64,000 nt of DNA from Streptomyces sp. AJS327 (GTDB taxonomy: Bacteria; Actinomycetota; Actinomycetes; Streptomycetales; Streptomycetaceae), in contig NZ_SKBR01000002.1 in NCBI RefSeq assembly GCF_013450295.1, positions 682,001 through 746,000 of the forward strand. Direction: 5' to 3'. Made by a program: the position numbers and the translations under genes. Shown in pieces: positions 36,473-45,736 of this stretch (positions are counted from its first letter, which is position 1; every line of letters starts with the position of its first letter). The notes under the pieces are model-generated. The model ran no database searches and was not told the origin of the DNA. It saw only the letters and a program-made list of their open reading frames with translations.

Positions 36473-37079
36473 CACGCAGCCGGGGCCGATGGCGGGGACC
36501 GCCCCCGGCGACCAGGCGACGTCCGCGCCGCGTTCGACCACCTCCGCGAAGATCGTGGTGGCGGGCGGCTTCGGCGTGGGCAAGACGACCTTCGTCGGCG
36601 CGGTCTCGGAGATCAATCCGCTGCGTACCGAGGCCGTGATGACCTCCGCCTCGGCCGGAATCGACGATCTGACGCACACCGGGGACAAGACCACCACCAC
36701 GGTGGCCATGGACTTCGGCCGGATCACCCTCGACGACGACCTGATCCTGTATCTGTTCGGCACTCCCGGGCAGGACCGGTTCTGGTTCATGTGGGACGAC
36801 CTGGTGCGCGGGGCGATCGGCGCGGTCGTGCTGGTGGACACCCGGCGGCTGGCGGACTGTTTCCCCGCGGTGGACTACTTCGAGAACAGCGGACTGCCCT
36901 TCGTGATCGCGCTGAACGGCTTCGACGGCCACCAGCCCTATTCGCCCGACGAGGTCCGTGAGGCGCTGCAACTCGGCCCGGAGACGCCGATCATCACGAC
37001 GGACGCGCGGCACCGCGCGGACGCCAAGAGCGGACTGATCACGCTCGTCGAGCACGCGCTGCTGGCGCGCCTCAAGTAG
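36453..37079 (+). CDS. cvnD: Conservon small GTPase CvnD (first copy)
   Basis: This 208-aa Ras/Rab-like bacterial GTPase has the P-loop GGFGVGKTT at 38-46, an effector-like region DKTTTTVAMDFGRI, and the G3 element FGTPGQDRFWFMWDD. It has LNGFDG at the position of the usual NKxD, a known deviation in this family. It would transmit the state of CvnA to unknown targets. The GTG start overlaps cvnC. Two blocks (36537-36681 and 36753-36937) are identical to the second cvnD. Confidence 0.92.
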   Translation: MDFGSSSTQPGPMAGTAPGDQATSAPRSTTSAKIVVAGGFGVGKTTFVGAVSEINPLRTEAVMTSASAGIDDLTHTGDKTTTTVAMDFGRITLDDDLILYLFGTPGQDRFWFMWDDLVRGAIGAVVLVDTRRLADCFPAVDYFENSGLPFVIALNGFDGHQPYSPDEVREALQLGPETPIITTDARHRADAKSGLITLVEHALLARLK

Positions 37080-37490
37080 CCTGGGAACACGCTGCGTTGG
37101 CGCCGGAGCCGGTCTCCCGAGGGGCCCTGCCGGACGGTGCGGCCCCGGGATACGGACGGGTCCGGCGCCGGCGTCGTGATTCCCGCTGGTTTTTCGTTGT
37201 GTTCTTCGCCATCCTGACTGGCGCGTTCATAACGTTTCAGGTGTGAAAACCGCGCTCCCGCTATACGGGTGGCGAGCAAGGCGCTTCACTCTGTGCACAC
37301 TCCTTAACCTGTTTGGTGCGGCAAAGGCTCAATGTCCCTTTTTGCGGGCTGGGTTCGCCGGGCAGGGAGGGTGTGAAGAGTTCGCTGAGGTGTTTGGACG
37401 GTACGACGGTGACGTGCTGGAATTCCATGAACTCAGCAGTAGCGACGGCACCTGACCCGGGCGGGCCGCGTGCCGAGAGTGAGGACGCGA
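37080..37490 (+). promoter_or_regulatory. Intergenic region between the conservons
   Basis: A terminator-like structure comes first: GGCGCCGGA (37099-37107) pairs with TCCGGCGCC (37161-37169), with GGGGCC/GGCCCC inside (37121-37146). The region 37180-37440 is AT-rich. A promoter candidate is TTGGAC (37394-37399), 18 bp, then TGGAAT (37418-37423) inside GTGCTGGAATTCCA (37414-37427), the same 14-mer as before the first conservon. The leader would be about 60 nt. Confidence 0.5.
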
Positions 37491-40400
37491 GTGAGGCTAG
37501 GCAGGAAAGGCGCGACGGAATCCGCGTCGCAGGCCCCGGGTGAGACGAGGGGGAACTTCACCCCGCCGTCGCACGCGGAGCCGCCCGCGGGCGACGCCGG
37601 TGCGGAGCCAGAGGCGCGGAGCGGCAGCAGACTCGCCGTCCGCAACTGGAGAGTGCCCACCCGGCTGAACGCCATCCTGCTCGTGCCCGTCGTCATCGCG
37701 CTCGTCTTCGGCAGTATCCAGGTCAACAGCCAGATCCAGACCTGGCGCGAGGCGGAGGACGCCCGCAAGGTCGCCGAACTGGTCGCCGCCGCCGCGGACT
37801 ACGGCCACGCGCTGATCGACGAGCGGGACCGCACCGCCGTCCCGCTGCTGACCGGTGAGAAGGACGACCCGGTGATCGCCAAGGTCCGGAACACCACCGA
37901 CAAGGCGGCCGAGGTCTTCCACGACGCCGTCGACCGGATGCCCGACCAGGACGGGCTCAAGCGCCGGCTGGCCGTCTTCATGGAGCAGGAGCCGAAGCTG
38001 GGGAAGCTTCGGGAGCACGCCTACACCGCGAGGATGGGCGGAATCGAGACCCACGAGGGTTACGTCACCATCCAGCACCCGCTGATGGAGTTCGCGAACG
38101 AACTCGGCCTGGGCACCGGCAACGTCACCTCTTTCGGGCGCACCGTCTACGCGATCTCGCTGGCGAAGGCCGCCGAGTCCCTCCAGCGCTCGATCGGCCT
38201 GCACCTGCTCGTCGACCCGGGCCCCGGGGCCAAGGACAAGAAGGCGCAGCTCACCGCCTTCGCCTCCTACGCCTACCTGGAGCGGCTCGCGCTCATCGAG
38301 TACACCTCCGGCGGCCGTCCGGAGGACCTGACGCTGCTGAAGCGCGAGACGGCGGCCGGCGAGAGGAACGCCCGGCAGCTGCACGCCAACGCCAGGGAGG
38401 AGGCGGAGGCCGAGGGCGAGAAGTTCGTGACGCCGCCCTCGCTGAAGAAGATGGGGGAGGCCATCGCCAGCGGTGCCTCGCCCAGCACCCTGCGCGGCCA
38501 GGGCATCACCCAGGACAGCTGGATGGACGCCGCCACGGCCAAGTTCGACGCCTACCGCGAGGTGGAGGAGCGGCACAGCCGGGACGCGTTCGAGGAGACG
38601 AAGCAGATCGCCTCGGACGCCAAGCGGGACGCGATCGTCAACGGCGCGGTCGGTATCGCCGCGCTGCTGGCCGCCTTCGTGCTGGCGGGCAAGATGGCCC
38701 GGTCGATGAGCCGTTCCATGCGCGGGTTGCGCGGCGCCGCGCTGGAGGTCGCGGAGCAGCGGCTGCCCGCCCTCGTCGACCAGCTCTCGCGCACCGAGCC
38801 GGGCCGGGTGGACACCCGGGTGAAGCCGATCCCGATCGGCACCCGGGACGAGATCGGCGAGGTGGCCCGGGCCTTCGACCAGGTACACCGGGAGGCCGTC
38901 CGGCTCGCCGCCGAGCAGGCGCTGCTGCGGGGCAACGTCAACGCCATCTTCACCAACCTCTCGCGCCGGAACCAGGGGCTCATCGAACGGCAGCTCGACC
39001 TGATCACCCAGCTGGAGAACAGCGAGTCCGACCCGGACCAGCTGCACAGCCTCTTCCGGATGGACCACCTCGCCACGCGTATGCGCCGGAACGGCGAGAA
39101 CCTGCTGGTGCTCGCGGGCGAGGAGCCGGGCCGCCGCTGGACCCAGCCGGTGCCGCTGGTGGACGTGTTGCGCGCCGCCACCTCGGAGGTCGAGCAGTAC
39201 GAGCGGATCGACATCAGCGGGGTCCCGGAGAGCGAGATCCACGGCCGGGTCGTCAACGACCTCGTCCACCTGCTCGCCGAACTGCTGGAGAACGCCGCCT
39301 CGTTCTCCTCGCCGCAGACCAAGGTGCGGGTGACCGCGACCCGCCTCCCGGACGGGCGGGTCATGATCGAGATCCACGACAAGGGCATCGGCCTGACGTC
39401 CGAGGACTTCGCCGACATCAACCACAAGCTGGCCCACCCGCCGACCGTCGACGTGTCGGTCTCGCAGCGCATGGGCCTGTTCGTGGTCGGCAGACTGGCC
39501 GCCCGGCACGGCATCCGGGTGCAGCTGCGACCCTCCGGGGAACAGGGCGGCACCACCTCGCTGGTGATGCTGCCCGAGAACATCACCCAGGGAGGCGGCG
39601 GTTCGGGGTTCACCGAGGAGGTGGACGGCGACATCACCGTCTCCCGGGTGATGGAGTCCCCGACCGCGCCCGGCGCCCCCGAGCAGCACCCCGGCGCCCC
39701 AGCCCTGGAGGGCCCAGAGGCCCGGGCCGGGGAGCGGCGCGCGCCCGGACGGCTGGACCCGATCGGGCGCTCCCTGATGCGCGAGGAGCGCCTTGCCGCG
39801 CTGGAGGGCCAACACGGCCCGGACGAGCCGTACTTCGGCTCCCCACAGGGCGCCGCCGATCCGGGGCCGGAGGCGCCCGTGCCGGGCCCCGCGCTGCCCG
39901 CCGGAGGCGGCTACGACCCCGTGGACCCCACCGGGACCGGCCAGTTCCCCGTACCGGGCCACCAGGAGGGCTACGCGCCCGCCGGGCCCGCCCCCCACGA
40001 CCCGGCGGGCGCCGACCCGTTCGGTCAGGCCTTCCCCGACGCCCCGGCCCAACCGGTGGGCTACGGCGGCGTGTTCGGGCCCGGTGACGGCGCCCCGGAG
40101 CCCGGTCCCGGATGGTGGGCCGACCGCGACGAGCCCGCCGGGCAGGCGCAGGCGCCCCTGGGGGAGGAGCGGAGCGTGTGGGACGCCCCCGCGCCCCGGG
40201 TGGAAGCGGAACCCGCCGTCGGCGGTCCCCAACCGCCCTCTGACGGCGTAGGCTTCGACCGGCCAGGACCGCATCCGAGCAGCTATCACTCCACGACCGG
40301 TGTGGGCCTGCCCCGCCGCGAGCCGGGGCAGTCGCACCTCGGCGGCGGCCCGGAGGGTCCGGCGGATTCGGGACCGGAATCCGCGGAGTCCCCGGAGGCG

Positions 40401-40703
40401 GCCGGAGGCTTCCGCGCCGCGAACGACGACCGCTGGGAGCGGGCGGGCCGGCTGCGCGCGCCCCAGGCGGGCGGCGTCACCACGTCCGGCCTTCCCCGCC
40501 GGGTACCCCGGGCCAATCTGGTCGAGGGCGTGGCGGAGGAGAGCGCCCAGGGTGGCCCATCAGTTTCCCGCGCGCCCGAGGACGTGCGCGGCAGGCTGAG
40601 TAACCTTCACCGTGGCGTCCGCAGGGGGCGCGGTGCGGGTGGCTCGGTCCGGAATGACCGCCAGGGCTTCGGCCCCGGTAGCACCTACGATCAGGAGCGT
40701 TAG
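37491..40703 (+). CDS. cvnA: Conservon sensor protein CvnA (second copy)
   Basis: This 1070-aa paralogue of the protein at 32175 has TM1 near 60 (LNAILLVPVVIALVFGSIQV), a long extracytoplasmic sensor region quite different from the first copy, TM2 (DAIVNGAVGIAALLAAFVLAG) and HAMP. The kinase-like core MDHLATRMRRNGENLLVLAG and DLVHLLAELLENAASFS is nearly identical to the first; 55 bp (39061-39115) match 33751-33805 exactly. The tail is Pro/Gly-rich and ends GVTTSGLPRRVPRANLVEG. GAGG lies 6 bases before the GTG at 37491; GTGs at 37470 and 37479 are alternatives. The different sensor domains suggest different inputs to matched outputs. Confidence 0.9.
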   Translation: MRLGRKGATESASQAPGETRGNFTPPSHAEPPAGDAGAEPEARSGSRLAVRNWRVPTRLNAILLVPVVIALVFGSIQVNSQIQTWREAEDARKVAELVAAAADYGHALIDERDRTAVPLLTGEKDDPVIAKVRNTTDKAAEVFHDAVDRMPDQDGLKRRLAVFMEQEPKLGKLREHAYTARMGGIETHEGYVTIQHPLMEFANELGLGTGNVTSFGRTVYAISLAKAAESLQRSIGLHLLVDPGPGAKDKKAQLTAFASYAYLERLALIEYTSGGRPEDLTLLKRETAAGERNARQLHANAREEAEAEGEKFVTPPSLKKMGEAIASGASPSTLRGQGITQDSWMDAATAKFDAYREVEERHSRDAFEETKQIASDAKRDAIVNGAVGIAALLAAFVLAGKMARSMSRSMRGLRGAALEVAEQRLPALVDQLSRTEPGRVDTRVKPIPIGTRDEIGEVARAFDQVHREAVRLAAEQALLRGNVNAIFTNLSRRNQGLIERQLDLITQLENSESDPDQLHSLFRMDHLATRMRRNGENLLVLAGEEPGRRWTQPVPLVDVLRAATSEVEQYERIDISGVPESEIHGRVVNDLVHLLAELLENAASFSSPQTKVRVTATRLPDGRVMIEIHDKGIGLTSEDFADINHKLAHPPTVDVSVSQRMGLFVVGRLAARHGIRVQLRPSGEQGGTTSLVMLPENITQGGGGSGFTEEVDGDITVSRVMESPTAPGAPEQHPGAPALEGPEARAGERRAPGRLDPIGRSLMREERLAALEGQHGPDEPYFGSPQGAADPGPEAPVPGPALPAGGGYDPVDPTGTGQFPVPGHQEGYAPAGPAPHDPAGADPFGQAFPDAPAQPVGYGGVFGPGDGAPEPGPGWWADRDEPAGQAQAPLGEERSVWDAPAPRVEAEPAVGGPQPPSDGVGFDRPGPHPSSYHSTTGVGLPRREPGQSHLGGGPEGPADSGPESAESPEAAGGFRAANDDRWERAGRLRAPQAGGVTTSGLPRRVPRANLVEGVAEESAQGGPSVSRAPEDVRGRLSNLHRGVRRGRGAGGSVRNDRQGFGPGSTYDQER

Positions 40704-40704
40704 T

Positions 40705-41127
40705 GTGAGCCCGATGAGTCAGGCGGCGCAGAACCTCAACTGGTTGATCACCAATTTCGTGGAGAACACTCCGGGTGTCTCGCACACGGTGGTGGTCTCC
40801 GCCGACGGACTGCTGCTGGCGATGTCCGAGGGTTTCCCGCGTGATCGTGCTGATCAGTTGGCGGCGGTGGCCTCGGGGTTGACTTCGCTGACGGCGGGGG
40901 CGTCGCGGATCTTCGAGGGGGGTGGGGTGAACCAGACGGTGGTGGAGATGGAGCGGGGGTTCCTGTTCATCATGTCGATCTCGGATGGTTCGTCGTTGGC
41001 GGTGCTCGCGCACCCGGAGGCCGATATCGGTCTGGTGGGGTACGAGATGGCGCTGCTCGTCGACCGCGCCGGTACCGTCCTCACCCCGGACCTCCGCGCT
41101 GAGCTCCAGGGCAGCCTGCTCAACTAG
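40705..41127 (+). CDS. cvnB: Conservon roadblock/LC7 protein CvnB (second copy)
   Basis: This 140-aa protein differs from the first CvnB only in the last dozen residues (DLRAELQGSLLN against DVRAELQSSILN). The GTG start lies one base after the cvnA TAG, with AGGAG 8 bases upstream. Because the two proteins are so alike, CvnB could in principle exchange between the two complexes. Confidence 0.92.
   Translation: MSPMSQAAQNLNWLITNFVENTPGVSHTVVVSADGLLLAMSEGFPRDRADQLAAVASGLTSLTAGASRIFEGGGVNQTVVEMERGFLFIMSISDGSSLAVLAHPEADIGLVGYEMALLVDRAGTVLTPDLRAELQGSLLN
40711..41091 (+). repeat. 381-bp exact repeat, copy 2 (cvnB)
   Basis: Identical to 35574-35954, lying inside the second cvnB. Divergence resumes at synonymous and nonsynonymous sites after 41091. 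Confidence 0.9.
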
Positions 41128-41227
41128 GTCAACCAGCAGACAGGCAGTGCACATCCCGTCTCCGCGCCATAAAGTGCGGGGCGTGGTGCCCGCCATGGGC
41201 GCGGTTCAGTGAGTCGGAGGAGGAAAC

Positions 41228-41959
41228 GTGGCAACGCCCCCAGGAGGTCCGTCGTCGTACGGCACCGGTGACGACCACCAGCAGCCAGCGGATCCGACCC
41301 TCGCCTCGGGCGGGGACGCTCCGTTCCTCAAGCGATTCAACTTTCCCTCCGCGCCCAGCGAACGCGTTCGCGAACAGCCGATGCCGCGGCAGCGGCAGGT
41401 CCCGCCGCGCGTCCCGCAGGCGCGGCAGCCCCAGCCCCCGGGCCCGCCGCGGCCAGGCCCGGACGGGACCGGGTTCCCCGGCGCGCCGGGAGGAGTGCCC
41501 GCTCCGGCGCCGCACGACCAGGCGCCGGCCGAGCCGGTCCAGCCAGCGGTGCCGTCCGCACCGGACGGCACCGGGCCGGAGGGCGGCCCGGACGACCCGG
41601 GCGGCCGCAACGACCACCAGCCGCTGGTGCGTCCGTACGCCATGACGGGTGGCCGGACCCGTCCCCGATACCAGCTCGCCATCGAGGCGCTGGTGCACAC
41701 CACGGCCGATTCCGCGCGGCTCCAGGGCCAGTTGCCCGAACACCAGCGGATCTGCCGACTGTGCTACGAGATCAAGTCGATCGCCGAGATCTCCGCACTC
41801 CTGTCCATCCCGCTCGGCGTCGCCCGGATCCTCGTCGCCGACCTGGCCGAGGCCGGACTCGTCGCCATCCACCAGCCCGGCGGCGAGCAGACCTCCGCCG
41901 ACGGCCAGCCAGACGTGACGTTGCTCGAAAGGGTGCTCAGTGGACTTCGCAAGCTCTAG
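41228..41959 (+). CDS. cvnC: Conservon DUF742 protein CvnC (second copy)
   Basis: This 243-aa DUF742 protein has a core (LVRPYAMTGGRTRPRYQLAI onward, about residue 135) matching the first CvnC. The first 130 residues are an added Pro/Gln/Ala-rich region with a short patch APFLKRFNFPSAPSERVREQ near the start. GGAGGAGG precedes the GTG at 41228. The extended N-terminus is the main difference between the two operons apart from the sensor. It overlaps cvnD by 20 bp. Confidence 0.9.
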   Translation: MATPPGGPSSYGTGDDHQQPADPTLASGGDAPFLKRFNFPSAPSERVREQPMPRQRQVPPRVPQARQPQPPGPPRPGPDGTGFPGAPGGVPAPAPHDQAPAEPVQPAVPSAPDGTGPEGGPDDPGGRNDHQPLVRPYAMTGGRTRPRYQLAIEALVHTTADSARLQGQLPEHQRICRLCYEIKSIAEISALLSIPLGVARILVADLAEAGLVAIHQPGGEQTSADGQPDVTLLERVLSGLRKL

Positions 41960-42524
41960 TGGCGGTGCTGCTGCCCGTTCCACCACCTCCGCGAAGATCG
42001 TGGTGGCGGGCGGCTTCGGCGTGGGCAAGACGACCTTCGTCGGCGCGGTCTCGGAGATCAATCCGCTGCGTACCGAGGCCGTGATGACCTCCGCCTCGGC
42101 CGGAATCGACGATCTGACGCACACCGCCGACAAGACCACCACCACGGTGGCCATGGACTTCGGCCGGATCACCCTGGACCAGGACCTGATCCTCTACCTG
42201 TTCGGCACTCCCGGGCAGGACCGGTTCTGGTTCATGTGGGACGACCTGGTGCGCGGGGCGATCGGCGCGGTCGTGCTGGTGGACACCCGGCGGCTGGCGG
42301 ACTGTTTCCCCGCGGTGGACTACTTCGAGAACAGCGGACTGCCCTTCGTGATCGCGCTGAACGGCTTCGACGGCCACCAGCCGTACTCGCCGGAGGAGGT
42401 TCGCGAAGCCCTCCAGATCGGTCCGGACGCCCCGATCATCACGACGGACGCGCGGCACCGCGCGGACGCCAAGAGCGCGCTGATCACCCTGGTCGAGCAC
42501 GCGCTCATGGCCCGGCTGCGCTGA
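41940..42524 (+). CDS. cvnD: Conservon small GTPase CvnD (second copy)
   Basis: This 194-aa GTPase paralogue has P-loop GGFGVGKTTF, DKTTTTVAMDFG and FGTPGQDRFWF. It lacks about 14 residues of N-terminal linker found in the first copy. Blocks 41982-42126 and 42198-42382 are identical to the first cvnD. No cytochrome P450 (CvnE) gene follows in either operon. Confidence 0.92.
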   Translation: MDFASSSGGAAARSTTSAKIVVAGGFGVGKTTFVGAVSEINPLRTEAVMTSASAGIDDLTHTADKTTTTVAMDFGRITLDQDLILYLFGTPGQDRFWFMWDDLVRGAIGAVVLVDTRRLADCFPAVDYFENSGLPFVIALNGFDGHQPYSPEEVREALQIGPDAPIITTDARHRADAKSALITLVEHALMARLR

Positions 42525-42603
42525 TCCCGGGCGGGGCCGGCGAGCGGGTGGCATACGCTGGGGGCTCAGCCCGCACCCCGGTCACCGTAAGGACAGCGCA
42601 CCC

Positions 42604-43386
42604 GTGCGTATCGCAAGGTTTTCCCTCGACGGGAACGTCGCCTTCGGCGTCGTCGAAGGCGACGCGAACACCGAGGGCGGCCCCGTCCTCGACATCATCA
42701 AGGGCCATCCCTTCGCCGACTTCGAACGCTCCGGCCGGCGGCTGCCGCTGAGCGCGGTCCGGCTGCTGCCGCCGGTCCTGCCCAGCAAGGTGGTGGCCGT
42801 CGGCCGCAACTACGCGGAACACGCGAAGGAGTTGGGGCACGAGGTTCCGGCCGACCCGATCGTCTTCTTCAAGCCCTCCACCTCGGTGGCGGGCCCGGGG
42901 GACCCGGTCGGCTATCCGGCCATCACCGCCGACCTGCACCACGAGGCGGAGCTGGCGGTGGTGATCGGGCGGCTCTGCAAGGAGGTTCCGCGGGAGCGGG
43001 TGCGGGAGGTCGTCCTCGGCTACACCTGCGCCAACGACCTCACCGCGCGGGACGTTCAGCGCCGTGAGGGACAGTGGGCCCGGGCCAAGGGCTTCGACGC
43101 CTCCTGCCCGCTCGGCCCCTGGACCGAGACCGAGCTGGACCCCTCCGACCTCGGCGTGATGTGCACGGTCAACGGGGAACAGCGGCAGCTGGGCCGGACC
43201 AGCGAGATGGTCCGCTCCGTCGAGGACCTCGTGGTCCACATCTCCGCCGCGATGACGCTGCTCCCCGGCGACGTCATCCTGACGGGCACCCCCGCGGGCG
43301 TCGGCCCGCTCCAGATCGGCGATGAGGTCGCCGTCACCATCGAAGGCATCGGCACTCTCACCAACAAGGTGATCAAGCGTGACTAA
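42604..43386 (+). CDS. Fumarylacetoacetate hydrolase family protein
   Basis: This 260-aa metal-dependent FAH-fold enzyme has [30 protein letters not shown], the metal-ligand [12 protein letters not shown] (Glu pair), [14 protein letters not shown] and the C-terminal [18 protein letters not shown]. The family includes fumarylpyruvate hydrolases, oxaloacetate decarboxylases and 2-hydroxyhepta-2,4-diene-1,7-dioate isomerases; the reaction here is not decided. AAGGAC precedes the GTG. Its last 8 bp overlap gltX, so the two are probably co-translated. Confidence 0.85.
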   Translation: MRIARFSLDGNVAFGVVEGDANTEGGPVLDIIKGHPFADFERSGRRLPLSAVRLLPPVLPSKVVAVGRNYAEHAKELGHEVPADPIVFFKPSTSVAGPGDPVGYPAITADLHHEAELAVVIGRLCKEVPRERVREVVLGYTCANDLTARDVQRREGQWARAKGFDASCPLGPWTETELDPSDLGVMCTVNGEQRQLGRTSEMVRSVEDLVVHISAAMTLLPGDVILTGTPAGVGPLQIGDEVAVTIEGIGTLTNKVIKRD

Positions 43387-44866
43387 CGCGACCGCGGCAT
43401 CGGACGTCCGCGTACGTTTCTGTCCCTCCCCGACCGGCAACCCCCACGTGGGCCTGGTCCGCACCGCCCTCTTCAACTGGGCCTACGCCCGCCACACCGG
43501 CGGCACCATGGTCTTCCGGATCGAGGACACCGACGCGGCCCGGGACTCCGAGGAGTCCTACCAGCAGCTGCTGGACGCGATGCGCTGGCTCGGCCTCGAC
43601 TGGGACGAGGGCCCGGAGGTCGGCGGACCGCATGCTCCCTACCGGCAGTCGGAGCGCACCGAGATCTACGCGGACGTCGCCCGGCGCCTGCTGGAGAGCG
43701 GGCACGCCTACCGCTGCTACTGCACGGCCGAGGAACTGGACAAGCGGCGGGAGGCCGCGCGGCGCGAGAACCGCCCCTCCGGGTACGACGGCGCCTGCCG
43801 CGACCTCACCCCCGAGCAGGTCGCCGCGTACGAGGCCGAGGGTCGCACCTCGATCGTGCGGTTCCGGATGCCCGACGAGCCGATCACCTTCACCGACCTG
43901 GTGCGCGGAGAGCTGACCTTCGCCCCGGAACACGTCTCCGACTACGGCATCGTGCGCGCCAACGGCGCCGCGCTGTACACCCTGGTCAACCCGGTCGACG
44001 ACGCGCTGATGGAGATCACGCACGTGCTGCGCGGCGAGGACCTGCTCTCCTCCACCCCGCGCCAGATCGCCCTCTACCGCGCGCTGGCGGAGCTGGGGGT
44101 GGGCGCCGGCCACACCCCCGTCTTCGCGCACCTCCCGTACGTCATGGGGGAGGGCAACAAGAAGCTCTCCAAGCGCGATCCGGAGTCCTCGCTCAACCTG
44201 TACCGGGAGCGCGGTTTCCTGCCGGAGGGGTTGCTCAACTACCTGTCGCTGCTGGGCTGGTCGATCTCCGAGGACCGGGACATCTTCTCGGTCGACGAGC
44301 TGGTCGCCGCCTTCGACGTGCGGGACGTCAACGCCAACCCGGCCCGCTTCGACCTCAAGAAGTGCGAGGCGATCAACGCCACCCACCTGCGGGAGCTGCC
44401 GGTCGCCGACTTCGCCGCCGCCTGCGCCCCGTGGCTCCAGGCCCCCTACGCGCCCTGGTCCCCGGAGAACTTCGACCAGGCCGGGTTCGACGCCCTGGCC
44501 CCGCTGGCCCAGACACGGCTCACGGTGCTCTCCGACATCACCGCCAACGTGGACTTCCTCTTCCTCGACGAGCCGGTGGAAGACCAGAAGTCCTGGCAGA
44601 AGGCGATGAAGCCGGGCGCCGACGCGCTGCTGCGCACCGCGGGCGAGAAGCTGGCCCTCTCCGGCTGGACCGCGGACGAGCTGAAGGCCGCCGTGCTGGC
44701 CGCCGGCGAGGAGCACGGGCTCAAGCTGGGGAAGGCGCAGGCCCCGGTCCGGGTCGCGGTGACCGGCCGTACGGTCGGGCTGCCGCTCTTCGAGTCGCTG
44801 GAGGTGCTGGGCCGCGAGCGCACGCTGGCCCGGATCGACGCCGCCCTGGCGAAACTCTCGGGCTGA
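43379..44866 (+). CDS. gltX: Glutamyl-tRNA synthetase
   Basis: This 495-aa class I synthetase has the HIGH-type motif PTGNPHVGL (HVGL at 23-26) and the KMSKS-type motif KKLSKRD (262-266), followed by an all-helical anticodon-binding C-terminus. In actinobacteria without GlnRS this enzyme charges both tRNA-Glu and tRNA-Gln, the latter then amidated by GatCAB. Here the gene is followed by one tRNA-Gln and two tRNA-Glu genes. The GTG at 43379 overlaps the previous stop codon. Confidence 0.95.
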   Translation: MTNATAASDVRVRFCPSPTGNPHVGLVRTALFNWAYARHTGGTMVFRIEDTDAARDSEESYQQLLDAMRWLGLDWDEGPEVGGPHAPYRQSERTEIYADVARRLLESGHAYRCYCTAEELDKRREAARRENRPSGYDGACRDLTPEQVAAYEAEGRTSIVRFRMPDEPITFTDLVRGELTFAPEHVSDYGIVRANGAALYTLVNPVDDALMEITHVLRGEDLLSSTPRQIALYRALAELGVGAGHTPVFAHLPYVMGEGNKKLSKRDPESSLNLYRERGFLPEGLLNYLSLLGWSISEDRDIFSVDELVAAFDVRDVNANPARFDLKKCEAINATHLRELPVADFAAACAPWLQAPYAPWSPENFDQAGFDALAPLAQTRLTVLSDITANVDFLFLDEPVEDQKSWQKAMKPGADALLRTAGEKLALSGWTADELKAAVLAAGEEHGLKLGKAQAPVRVAVTGRTVGLPLFESLEVLGRERTLARIDAALAKLSG

Positions 44867-44956
44867 CGCCCCCCGCCGTCCGTGGTGGGCCGGGAGAGGC
44901 CGGAGATCCGGTGAATCCCAGCGCACCACGGCGGCCTCGGGGCCCCAGAACCCGTT

Positions 44957-44985
44957 TTGGAGCACCGTCCACGATCAGGTAATGT
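44957..44985 (+). promoter_or_regulatory. Promoter of the tRNA cluster
   Basis: TTGGAG (44957-44962), 17 bp, then TAATGT (44980-44985) is a good vegetative-type pair about 85 bp before tRNA-Gln. A transcript would cover all three tRNAs to the terminator at 45358. Confidence 0.6.
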
Positions 44986-45072
44986 TCTTCCTGTCGCCGC
45001 GAGGGGCGGGCCACAAGGCCCACACCACCGGCGGCCATCCAGACAAGATCCCCACCGGGGATTGTGTTTTGG

Positions 45073-45144
45073 TGGGCTATGGTGTAATTGGCAGCACGAC
45101 TGATTCTGGTTCAGTTAGTCTAGGTTCGAGTCCTGGTAGCCCAG
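45073..45144 (+). tRNA. tRNA-Gln (CTG)
   Basis: This 72-nt cloverleaf has acceptor TGGGCTA/TAGCCCA with discriminator G. The anticodon stem is ACTGA/TCAGT with loop TTCTGGT, giving anticodon CTG. The T arm contains GGTTCGAGTCC. CCA is not encoded. Confidence 0.92.
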
Positions 45145-45178
45145 CACGATCTGCGTTTTTCCATGTCGCATGATCGAT

Positions 45179-45251
45179 GCCCCCGTTGTGTAGCGGCCTA
45201 GCACGCCGCCCTCTCAAGGCGGTAGCGCCGGTTCGAATCCGGTCGGGGGTA
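45179..45251 (+). tRNA. tRNA-Glu (CTC), copy 1
   Basis: This 73-nt cloverleaf has acceptor GCCCCCG/CGGGGGT (first pair G-U). The anticodon stem is CCGCC/GGCGG with loop CTCTCAA, giving anticodon CTC. The T loop is GGTTCGAATCC. CCA is not encoded. Confidence 0.92.
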
Positions 45252-45275
45252 CGGATCCACCAGGGATCTGCTAGG

Positions 45276-45348
45276 GCCCCCGTTGTGTAGCGGCCTAGCA
45301 CGCCGCCCTCTCAAGGCGGTAGCGCCGGTTCGAATCCGGTCGGGGGTA
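45276..45348 (+). tRNA. tRNA-Glu (CTC), copy 2
   Basis: The 73 bases are identical to the copy at 45179-45251, with a 24-bp spacer between them. This is a tandem duplication. Confidence 0.92.
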
Positions 45349-45357
45349 CGCGATCAC

Positions 45358-45387
45358 AAGACCCTCCCCTCGGGGAGGGTCTTTTTC
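45358..45387 (+). terminator. tRNA cluster terminator
   Basis: AAGACCCTCCCC (45358-45369) pairs with GGGGAGGGTCTT (45372-45383) around a minimal loop, followed by more Ts. It is a strong intrinsic terminator. Confidence 0.85.
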
Positions 45388-45736
45388 GTTCCCCTGCATT
45401 CTGGTTTTCCCGCACTCCGGTATTTCCGCATTCCCCCGTTTACCGGGAATTTCCGTGGATCACCTGGCTCACGCGGTTTTCCGTGTTCTCTCCACCCTCA
45501 CGACTCCCCGCGTTCCCGTACTCCCCGCGCGCCCGGTACTCCCCGTGTCCTCCCGGTTCTCCGGGGGCGCTTCCCGGGGCTGTGGGGCCTCCCGGCCGCC
45601 GGGCGGCGACCCGTCGAGGCCCCCGCCCGGCGGCTCCGCCCGGTTCTCGGCCCGGGCTGTCCGCGCGCTTCGGTGATCAGTGCCGCCCCGGAGTCCGTGG
45701 CGCCGCCGCCGTCGAACGTCGGTCGGCGACGGTGCG
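45388..45736. other. 349-bp gene-free stretch
   Basis: This lies between the tRNA terminator and the 3' end of the MerR-type gene on the other strand. I see no supported gene, promoter or strong repeat. Short frames lack ribosome sites. Confidence 0.5.

Noticed and set aside
32175..42524. Cytochrome P450 (cvnE) as part of either conservon
   Set aside because: After each cvnD there is a gap followed by another cvnA or an FAH-family gene; no haem-binding Cys motif was found.
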